Shown here piece by piece: positions 1 to 5,174 of a DNA stretch of 7,108 nucleotides. Every line of letters starts with the position of its first letter. Position 1 is the first letter of the stretch. The notes beneath the pieces are model-generated. The model did no database searches and was not told the DNA's origin. It was given only the letters and a program-made list of their open reading frames with translations. The DNA lies in assembly GCA_011051745.1 (NCBI GenBank), contig DRKO01000054.1, positions 1-7,108 of the forward strand, written 5' to 3'. This stretch comes from Chloroflexota bacterium. GTDB taxonomy: Bacteria > Chloroflexota > Anaerolineae > Aggregatilineales > UBA3940. A program made the translations under genes and the position numbers.

Positions 1-1
1 C

Positions 2-532
2 CACAGCGGCGACATGTTCTTTGAGTACTGCTACCTGCCCGACATCCCCGGCGCGCTGCGGGAGATAGAAAAGGCAGGTGGCCCTGACGCTTTTCTGGAA
101 GACCTGGCCGCGCTCACCCACCTGCGCGATAAGGGACGCGACTGGTTCAAGGCGCTTAACATCGTCGCGATGAGCGCCTGTTACTCCCCCAACCCGGACA
201 GCCCGCACGGCTTTGACCTGCCGTTCGATCCCTATACCGGCCTGCTCCGCGAGGATGTATGGGCACGCTGGAAGGCGCTCGACCCGGTCGAGATAGCCCC
301 CCGTCACCTCGACGCGCTGCGCGGGCTGCGTGCCCTTTACTTCGACTGCGGCAGGCAGGACGAGTATAATTTGTTCCTGGGGGCGCGTCTGCTTCACCGG
401 ATACTCGATCAACACGGCGTGCCCCACACTTATGAAGAGTTTGATGGGGGACACCGGAACATCAACTGGCGCTATGACGTTTCACTGCCCATCCTGACAC
501 ACGCCATCGCACCCCCGGATCATCAAAAATAA
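2..532 (+). CDS. Putative serine esterase of the alpha/beta-hydrolase fold, C-terminal part (5' end outside window)
   Basis: The reading frame is open from the left edge at base 2, so the ATG at 14 is internal and not the start; 176 residues are visible. The first residues, HSGDMFFEYCYLPDIPG, match my memory of a segment just after the nucleophile elbow in PF00756-type (esterase D / enterochelin-esterase-like) proteins, so the catalytic serine should lie upstream. The rest of the triad is visible: an acidic residue in YFDCGRQDEYN (the Asp at 359-361 is the best candidate) and the His in FDGGHRNINWRYD (452-454). The family hydrolyses ester bonds, but the substrate cannot be read from this sequence. 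No signal peptide can be judged because the N-terminus is missing. The stop codon is 5 bases before the next ATG, which suggests one transcript with the lipoprotein gene. Family call fairly sure; substrate unknown. Confidence 0.8.
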   Translation, partial: HSGDMFFEYCYLPDIPGALREIEKAGGPDAFLEDLAALTHLRDKGRDWFKALNIVAMSACYSPNPDSPHGFDLPFDPYTGLLREDVWARWKALDPVEIAPRHLDALRGLRALYFDCGRQDEYNLFLGARLLHRILDQHGVPHTYEEFDGGHRNINWRYDVSLPILTHAIAPPDHQK

Positions 533-537
533 GCTCC

Positions 538-2103
538 ATGAATCTCCGATCATCTGTTATCCTGCCCATCGCCTCACTGGTGCTCATCGCCTTCACCGCT
601 TGCGCGCCAAACGCGAGCTATATCGTCCTTATCACGGCCACGCCATCCGGCCCGGAGCCGGGCACAGGGGGCGGCCAGCCGGATATCCCAGCCCAGCTCC
701 CCACCCTCAACCCGACCACCGCGCCCACCCCGACCTTTATCCCGACGCCCAACCCCACCCGCACGGCCATCATTGACCCCAACGAAGATCAAATCCACGT
801 GGTGCAGTTCGGCGATACGCTCAGCACCATCGCCGAGGCGTACGGGGTCAGCGTGGACGCCCTCATTCAGGCCAACAATCTGGCGGATGCCAACGTGCTG
901 GCCGTCGGGCAAACGCTGGTCATCCCGCTCTCCGTCCAGACCATCGGACCGGATTTTAAGATCATCCCCGATAGCGAGCTGGTCTACGGCCCGGCCCTGC
1001 AGGACTTCAGCGTCGAAGAATTTCTGGAGGGGCGCAACAGCTTCCTGAGCACTTACACGGAGGAGCTAAACGGCCACCTCTGGACGGGACCACAGATCGT
1101 GGAACGCGTCGCCCTGGAGCAGAGCCTCAACCCCCGCCTGCTGCTGGCCCTGCTGGAGTACGAAAGCCGCTGGATCAGCCAGCCGATGGTCTCCGAAGAC
1201 GCCATGCTTTACCCGATGAACTACACCGAGCGGCCCACTCAGGTCTACGGCCTGTACCGTCAGCTTGACTGGGCGGGGAAGATGCTTCAGCTTGGCTATT
1301 ACGGCTGGCGGCTGCGCGGCCTGAGCGCCGCCCTGCTCTCCGACGGGATGCGCGTCGGGCTGAACCCGACCATTAACGCCGGAACGGCGGGGGTGCAGAT
1401 GTTGCTCGCCCAGACCCGCACGCTGGATGAGTGGCTGGCGGCCACCCATCACACCGGCTTCTTCCTGACGTACGTCAGCCTCTTCGGCGATCCGTTCCAG
1501 TACGCCGTTGATCCCCTGATCCCGCCTGATCTGACACAGCCCCCGCTCACTCTCCCCTGGGGCGAAGGGGAGACGTGGTACTTCACCGGCGGGCCTCATG
1601 GCGGCTGGGGTTCGGCGAGCGCCTGGGCCGCGCTGGACTTCGTACCGGTGGAGGAAGTCAACGGCTGCGAGATACCCGATGACTGGGTGACCGCCGTCGC
1701 CGACGGGGTGATCGCGCGGAGCGAATACGGGATCGTGGTGCTCGATCTGGACGGCGACGGCTTCGAAGGCACGGGCTGGACGATCTTCTATCTGCACATC
1801 TCCAGCGAGGAGCGTCCCGTCGTAGCCGGGCAGCGTGTCCGCGCTGGTGATCCAATCGGACATCCTTCCTGTGAAGGTGGGGTAAGCTGGTCCACACACG
1901 TTCACATCGCCCGCCGTTACAACGGTGAGTGGATCACAGCCGATTGCAGCGATTGTCTGGCGACCGTCACCCATCCCCAGTTCAATCTGGATGGCTGGCT
2001 GGCCTATTCATTTGGACGCGAGTACGATGGGTCGCTGATCAGGGGGGACGAATACCGCGAGGCGTGCACCTGCCGCGCCCCGCTGAACACGATCACGCGC
2101 TGA
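538..2103 (+). CDS. Secreted lipoprotein with LysM domain and LasA-type M23 metallopeptidase domain
   Basis: This 521-residue protein is probably a peptidoglycan-binding and -cleaving envelope enzyme. Residues 1-21 form a lipoprotein signal peptide ending in a lipobox (FTA-C), with Cys22 as the lipidation site. Residues 35-80 are a Pro/Thr/Gly-rich linker. A LysM domain at 86-130 (HVVQFGDTLSTIAEAYGV...LAVGQTLVIP) should bind glycan. Residues 183-300 are helical; LEYESRW (Glu209-Ser210) recalls a lysozyme-like fold, a tentative assignment. Residues 340-475 are an M23 domain with all expected residues: His354, Asp367 and His456 as zinc ligands, and His420 and His454 as catalytic histidines. The 13-residue His-to-Asp spacing is as in LasA (M23A), not the short spacing of LytM. 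A DLDGDG loop (403-408) may bind calcium. Six cysteines (377, 445, 470, 473, 510, 512) may form disulfides outside the cell. No Shine-Dalgarno is visible, so translation may be coupled to the esterase gene. Confidence 0.88.
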   Translation: MNLRSSVILPIASLVLIAFTACAPNASYIVLITATPSGPEPGTGGGQPDIPAQLPTLNPTTAPTPTFIPTPNPTRTAIIDPNEDQIHVVQFGDTLSTIAEAYGVSVDALIQANNLADANVLAVGQTLVIPLSVQTIGPDFKIIPDSELVYGPALQDFSVEEFLEGRNSFLSTYTEELNGHLWTGPQIVERVALEQSLNPRLLLALLEYESRWISQPMVSEDAMLYPMNYTERPTQVYGLYRQLDWAGKMLQLGYYGWRLRGLSAALLSDGMRVGLNPTINAGTAGVQMLLAQTRTLDEWLAATHHTGFFLTYVSLFGDPFQYAVDPLIPPDLTQPPLTLPWGEGETWYFTGGPHGGWGSASAWAALDFVPVEEVNGCEIPDDWVTAVADGVIARSEYGIVVLDLDGDGFEGTGWTIFYLHISSEERPVVAGQRVRAGDPIGHPSCEGGVSWSTHVHIARRYNGEWITADCSDCLATVTHPQFNLDGWLAYSFGREYDGSLIRGDEYREACTCRAPLNTITR

Positions 2104-2124
2104 GCGCGCCCGGAACTTCTTCTA

Positions 2125-3117
2125 CTACCACTCCGATCCGGGGATGCGATGGACGAAAGGCAACAGTTGCCGGGCATTCTCGATGGGGGCCGCCACGTCA
2201 AAGAGCAAATAGCAGCCCGACTCCTGAGGGATGGCGTGTGCCCAGCTTGCCAGCCGTAACTGTTGCCCGGCGATGATGGCGTATCCATCGGGAACGGGGA
2301 TATGCCCGGTCACCAGAACGCGCTGGGGCATTTCCGGCGGGGAATAAACTTCCAGAAAACGAGCCAGAATGTTACTGTAGGCGCTGGGGAGCAAACCGGC
2401 CTCGCACTGGGTGAAGAAAAAATCCCACAGTAACGGCCACTCCGGCTTGAGGTTTGTGACGACGAAGCCACGCAGCAGGTCGTTGTAACGGGGGTCGTTC
2501 GGACCGCTGACGGCCAGATGATAGCGGGCCATCTCCTCGTACTCCCCCGGATCGAGGCCCAGCGCATCCCGGATCAGCTTCTCCGCCTCCTGTTGGGCCA
2601 GCAGCCGGTCGGCCTCTTCCAGCAACGCCTGATGTGAGAAATCCAGCAGGCGCTGAGCAGCCTCCGGGGTGGCCGTTCCCGGCGCGGCTCCCGCGTGGGT
2701 CATCATCACGCCTCCGGCGGTGCGGACTGCGAAGGGCAGCGACTTCAGAAACGCGATCACCGGTTCGCGGTATTCGCCCAGCGCGTGCTCGAAGCGGGCG
2801 GTGAAGTTAATCTCCCCTTTCGCCAGTGTGACGCCATAAATGTGGGGCAACTCGTGGTTGCCAAGCAACAGGATGACCGTCCGGGAGCCAAGCTCAGCCT
2901 GCAATTGCATGATGTCCCACAGGATAGAGAGTGAGGCGTCCTCTTCCGGTGGTCCGTAGCCGTGGATGACATCCCCCAGGAAGATCAGACTGTCGGCCTC
3001 GCCCTGCTCGTGGAGGGCAAGGAAATGATCCCGATAGCGGGTATACGGCTCCCACTGGCCGTGTAGATCGGTCACCACGCAGGCGATACCCTGACTGAGG
3101 TCAACAGCACGCTTCAT
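2125..3117 (-). CDS. Calcineurin-like (PPP-type) metallophosphoesterase
   Basis: The protein has 330 residues with the chosen ATG at 3117. The metallophosphoesterase motifs occur in order: TDLHGQW (Asp17, His19), LGDVIHG (Asp49), LGNHE (Asn87, His88), THAG (His141) and TGHIP (His272). These residues build a two-metal phosphatase centre. The motif set and DLHGQ are closest to the PPP (serine/threonine phosphatase / diadenosine tetraphosphatase) branch, but the usual GDxxDRG is replaced by GDVIHGYG. The helical stretch at about 150-260 (AEKLIRDALGLDPGEYEEM...) is an insertion between the last His motifs and may shape substrate choice. There is no signal peptide or membrane segment, so it should be cytosolic. 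A GTG at 3162 would add 15 residues with no recognisable content and no ribosome binding site; the ATG has only a weak GGGG upstream. The gene converges on the lipoprotein gene with 21 bases between the stops. Fold sure, substrate unknown. Confidence 0.85.
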   Translation of the reverse strand: MKRAVDLSQGIACVVTDLHGQWEPYTRYRDHFLALHEQGEADSLIFLGDVIHGYGPPEEDASLSILWDIMQLQAELGSRTVILLLGNHELPHIYGVTLAKGEINFTARFEHALGEYREPVIAFLKSLPFAVRTAGGVMMTHAGAAPGTATPEAAQRLLDFSHQALLEEADRLLAQQEAEKLIRDALGLDPGEYEEMARYHLAVSGPNDPRYNDLLRGFVVTNLKPEWPLLWDFFFTQCEAGLLPSAYSNILARFLEVYSPPEMPQRVLVTGHIPVPDGYAIIAGQQLRLASWAHAIPQESGCYLLFDVAAPIENARQLLPFVHRIPGSEW

Positions 3118-3207
3118 CAAGACAGCCCCAGCACAGCCGGACAGATCAAGGCCGCCACCCACGCCGGGCAGGCAGCGGCCATCTGATCAGACGTTCAATA
3201 TCGAGCC

Positions 3208-3229
3208 AAAACCGGCGGGGAACCCCCGC
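3208..3229 (-). terminator. Possible intrinsic terminator at the end of mdh
   Basis: Read on the minus strand, a six-base-pair stem GCGGGG-GTT-CCCCGC (3229-3215, three-base loop) begins at the mdh stop codon. It is followed after CGG by TTTT (3211-3208). The stem is GC-only and the loop is tight, which fits an intrinsic terminator, but the U-tract is short and displaced by three bases. It may only partly separate mdh from the downstream phosphatase gene. Confidence 0.45.
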
Positions 3230-4173
3230 TAGTCGTAACCCAGCACGTTCACGACGCTGCGCACCGCCTCGGCAGAGCGGTCAAGCATCGCTTTCTCCTC
3301 ATCGCTGAGCTTCATCTCGATGACCCGCTCAACGCCATTCGCGCCCAGCACGACGGGCACGCCGATAAAGAGATCATGGTAGCCGTATTCGCCCTGGAGA
3401 TAGGCCGCGCTGGGGATGACACGTTTCTGATCCTTGATGATCGCCTCAACCATGCTGACAGTCGCGGCAGCAGGTGCATAGTAGCCGCTGTAGCCAAGCA
3501 GGCCGACGATCTCACCGCCGCCCTTGCGGGTGCGCTCGATGATGGCATCCAGCGTCTCGCGGTCCATCAGTTCCAGCACGGGGATACCGGCCACGGAGGT
3601 GTGGTTGGGGAGGGGAACCATCGAGTCGCCATGCCCGCCCAGAACGATGCCATGTATATCCTTTACGGAGATACCCAGTTCCATCGCGATGAACGTCTTG
3701 TAACGGGCGGTGTCCAGTGCCCCCGCCTGTCCGACCACCCGGTTAGGCGGGAAGCCGCTTTCGTGCAGGGCGACGTGGCACATGGCATCAAGCGGATTGG
3801 AGACAACCACCAGGATCGCATCCGGTGAGTGCTCAACGAACTTCTTGACGACCGCGCTCACGATCTGCTGGTTGGTCTTGACCAGTTCATCACGGCTGGG
3901 ATACTTGCCGGTCTTGGGGTCTTTGCGGCGTGGCACACCGGCGGTGATGACGCACACGTCTGAGTTCGCCGTATCGGCGTAATCGTTGGTCCCAATAATC
4001 TTGAGGTCAAAGCCTTCCACCGGACCGGCTTCGGCCAGGTCAAGCGCCTTGCCCTGAGGCAGGCCCTCGACGATATCCACCAGCACCACATCGGCCAGCT
4101 CTTTGCTGGCGATCCAGTGAGCGGCGGTCGCCCCCACATTTCCGGCCCCGATAATGGTGACTTTCTTCCGCAT
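3229..4173 (-). CDS. mdh: Malate dehydrogenase, NAD-dependent, LDH-like type
   Basis: This 314-residue enzyme should interconvert malate and oxaloacetate with NAD in the cytosol. The Rossmann motif IIGAGNVGATAA (G9, G11, G14) is followed by Asp33 at the end of beta-2 (VVLVD), which favours NAD over NADP. Catalytic residues are present: Asn126 (SNPLDAM), Asp154 and Arg157 (GALDTAR), and His181 (GGHGDSMVP). Arg82 after GVP is the residue that selects malate over lactate; lactate dehydrogenases have Gln there. The mobile loop is odd: R82 to R94 reads RRKDPKTGKYPSR, about six residues longer than the common RKPGMSR form. The start at 4173 is set by AGGAGG ten bases upstream. An upstream in-frame ATG (4215) would add 14 residues and ignore this site. 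The 314-residue length fits the roughly 310 usual for this branch. It follows the membrane-protein gene with a 239-base spacer that holds several hairpins. Confidence 0.95.
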   Translation of the reverse strand: MRKKVTIIGAGNVGATAAHWIASKELADVVLVDIVEGLPQGKALDLAEAGPVEGFDLKIIGTNDYADTANSDVCVITAGVPRRKDPKTGKYPSRDELVKTNQQIVSAVVKKFVEHSPDAILVVVSNPLDAMCHVALHESGFPPNRVVGQAGALDTARYKTFIAMELGISVKDIHGIVLGGHGDSMVPLPNHTSVAGIPVLELMDRETLDAIIERTRKGGGEIVGLLGYSGYYAPAAATVSMVEAIIKDQKRVIPSAAYLQGEYGYHDLFIGVPVVLGANGVERVIEMKLSDEEKAMLDRSAEAVRSVVNVLGYD

Positions 4174-4183
4174 ACTTTTAGCG

Positions 4184-4189
4184 CCTCCT
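4184..4189 (-). promoter_or_regulatory. Ribosome binding site of mdh
   Basis: A perfect AGGAGG on the minus strand lies 10 bases before the ATG at 4173. It decides the start of mdh in favour of MRKKVTIIGAG, whose Rossmann strand begins within the first residues as expected, over the ATG at 4215. Confidence 0.85.
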
Positions 4190-4224
4190 GAATGCAAACT
4201 TAAACTGTTGAACAATGATGATCC

Positions 4225-4255
4225 GCCGGTACACGCTCTTCAGGCGAGCACCGGC
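4225..4255 (-). other. Bulged hairpin in the mdh leader
   Basis: On the minus strand GCCGGT pairs with ACCGGC (outer stem, six pairs). An inner GCTC/GAGC stem of four pairs closes a seven-base loop, with a four-base bulge (GTGT) on the 3' side. It lies about 36 bases upstream of the mdh ribosome binding site, in a stretch with no credible gene. It has no U-tract, so it is not a terminator. It could be a transcript-stabilising or regulatory structure, or chance in GC-rich DNA. Confidence 0.4.
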
Positions 4256-4268
4256 CCGACGAGAGACA

Positions 4269-4340
4269 CGCCCGCTTTTTAGATGCTTTTAATGTGCGGC
4301 AGGAACCATTAACCCTGTCCCTGAGATCAAAAAGCGGGCG
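4269..4340. repeat. Perfect 12-base inverted repeat with 48-base spacer
   Basis: CGCCCGCTTTTT (4269-4280) is the exact reverse complement of AAAAAGCGGGCG (4329-4340). The flanks show no target duplication and the interior no open frame, so I do not call it a transposon remnant. On the minus strand the first-transcribed arm (4340-4329) is also the 3' half of a candidate terminator at 4329-4377, so the same bases can pair in two ways. Confidence 0.6.
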
Positions 4341-4377
4341 GGGGATAAACGTCACTCGCTGCACCCGCTCGCCCGCT
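4329..4377 (-). terminator. Candidate intrinsic terminator after the membrane-protein gene
   Basis: Read on the minus strand, AGCGGGCG (4377-4370) pairs with CGCCCGCT (4340-4333) in eight perfect pairs, directly followed by TTTT and then GATC. It begins 35 bases after the stop of the membrane-protein gene. The 29-base loop is long for a classic terminator. A second AGCGGG (4369-4364) could pair with the same 3' arm. It may act as a partial terminator or attenuator between this gene and mdh. Confidence 0.45.
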
Positions 4378-4412
4378 GGCGGAGAATCGCCACGCTCACC
4401 ATGCACAGGGGC

Positions 4413-4937
4413 CTATCCGGCCACCTGCTGCGCGACAAGCTCCTCCTGATGGGGTATGCCCTCCCCCGCAGGGGCTTCCTCCGATTCATGTGATGGCCCG
4501 TGCCCGTGTGCCAGAGGATACGCATCTCCTCCCTCCGGCCACCGGACGGTCGGAGGCTGGGGGTAAGCCGGGGCGATCAACATCGCCAGGAACCCGATCA
4601 CCAGCGCCCCCAGCGTCAGCCCAAGCCCGCCCCAGGCCAGAAAGAGCCTTACACTGCTGCCGGGCAACAGAAGATTCACGAAAAGCACAAGGCATCCCAC
4701 TGCAAGGAGCAGGCCGAAAAGAGGGTTGAGCTCAGGCTTCCCTGCTTCATCACGCAGCAGAGCGATCCAGAGCACCATTCCGGCGGCCATATAGCCCACG
4801 CCAAAAGCCCGCAGAGCAACCAGAAAAGGAGCGCCTGACAGAATATCACCGCTGATACTGCCAAGCGCCAGCGCGACAGCAAATGACAGGAATCCCACCA
4901 GAAAAACGAGAGCGAATCGCTTTGCCCAGGGCCTCAC
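4413..4937 (-). CDS. Uncharacterised four-helix membrane protein with acidic, His-containing C-terminal tail
   Basis: I do not recognise a family. With the GTG start at 4937 the protein has 174 residues. Four hydrophobic segments are plain at about 8-28, 37-61, 72-92 and 98-122, with short loops. The N-terminus (RPWAKR) is basic, so by the positive-inside rule both ends should face the cytoplasm. The tail (123-174) is hydrophilic, rich in Pro, Glu and His (AHGHGPSHESEE), and may contact metal or a partner; this is a guess. The GTG start is preferred because GGGAGG sits six bases upstream. The ATG at 4976 adds 13 polar residues with no good ribosome binding site. A promoter-like pair at 5074-5103 and a structured leader lie upstream. 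The hydrophobicity pattern over 500 bases on one strand makes it very likely a real gene. No catalytic motif is visible. Confidence 0.75.
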   Translation of the reverse strand: MRPWAKRFALVFLVGFLSFAVALALGSISGDILSGAPFLVALRAFGVGYMAAGMVLWIALLRDEAGKPELNPLFGLLLAVGCLVLFVNLLLPGSSVRLFLAWGGLGLTLGALVIGFLAMLIAPAYPQPPTVRWPEGGDAYPLAHGHGPSHESEEAPAGEGIPHQEELVAQQVAG

Positions 4938-4943
4938 GTGTGA

Positions 4944-4949
4944 CCTCCC
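4944..4949 (-). promoter_or_regulatory. Ribosome binding site deciding a GTG start
   Basis: GGGAGG on the minus strand lies six bases before the GTG at 4937. This is better placed than anything before the in-frame ATG at 4976, so the GTG is taken as the start of the four-helix membrane protein. Confidence 0.65.
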
Positions 4950-5002
4950 ACGTTGATGTTGATCTCCGGCGATCATGTGGTTGCCGGATACGGCTCAGGA
5001 AA

Positions 5003-5042
5003 TAAGCCCTCCGGTTTTCAGGTCCGTTACAGGGCTTACCTG
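5003..5042 (-). other. Leader RNA structure that can fold as an H-type pseudoknot
   Basis: Read on the minus strand, an eight-pair stem TAAGCCCT (5038-5031) with AGGGCTTA (5010-5003) encloses a 20-base loop. Within that loop CCTG (5022-5019) can pair with CAGG (5042-5039) just upstream of the first stem. The order of arms is that of an H-type pseudoknot: stem 1 CAGG/CCTG, a one-base loop, stem 2, and an A-rich third loop (AAAACCGG). The element lies between the proposed transcription start near 5067 and the start codon at 4937. I recognise no known riboswitch class in it. Confidence 0.4.
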
Positions 5043-5073
5043 GTTTGAAAGTCGTTTTGAAAAAGCTAACTGG

Positions 5074-5103
5074 ATTGTAGCACGCAGCCGGAGCGGTTGC
5101 CAA
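5074..5103 (-). promoter_or_regulatory. Sigma-70-like promoter for the membrane-protein gene
   Basis: On the minus strand TTGGCA (5103-5098) is followed after 18 bases by TACAAT (5079-5074). Each hexamer has five of six consensus bases, and TGC just before TACAAT gives an extended -10. Transcription would start near 5067, leaving a leader of about 130 bases before the GTG at 4937. Confidence 0.55.
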
Positions 5104-5125
5104 ACCGGACAGGGGCCGGTATCTT
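5097..5125 (+). promoter_or_regulatory. Sigma-70-like promoter for the M2 peptidase gene
   Basis: TTGCCA (5097-5102) and TATCTT (5120-5125) are 17 bases apart, matching five and four of six consensus bases. Transcription would start near 5132, about 43 bases before the ATG at 5175. Its -35 hexamer overlaps the minus-strand -35 by five bases. Both lie within the inverted repeat CGGTT-GCCA-AACCG (5094-5107), a possible operator. Confidence 0.45.
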
Positions 5126-5174
5126 CTGACAGCGTGCAACACAGCAGGGGTACGGGACATCAGGGAGAACATTC

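Noticed and set aside
1551..1573. Perfect 8-base inverted repeat TCTCCCCT/AGGGGAGA within the lipoprotein gene, resembling a dispersed palindromic repeat
   Set aside because: It encodes LPWGEGETW, which leads directly into the WYFTGGPH start of the M23 domain. As I recall, relatives have a similar protein segment there, so an inserted repeat is not needed to explain it.
1066..1974. Long minus-strand frame (302 codons) inside the lipoprotein gene
   Set aside because: It is antisense to a strongly supported LysM/M23 protein, and long antisense frames are common in GC-rich DNA. The product shows no domain.
3182..3191. Ten-base palindrome TCTGATCAGA between mdh and the phosphatase gene
   Set aside because: It is short, unaccompanied by a promoter-like pair, and expected now and then by chance. 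There is not enough to call an operator.
4269..4340. The 12-base inverted repeat as the ends of a miniature transposable element
   Set aside because: No flanking target duplication is seen, the interior is only 48 bases, and the arms are better explained as terminator-type stems.
4200..4406. Minus-strand open frame of 68 codons upstream of mdh
   Set aside because: It overlaps the terminator and inverted-repeat arms, has no ribosome binding site, and its product looks like translated spacer with scattered Arg, Ser and Pro.
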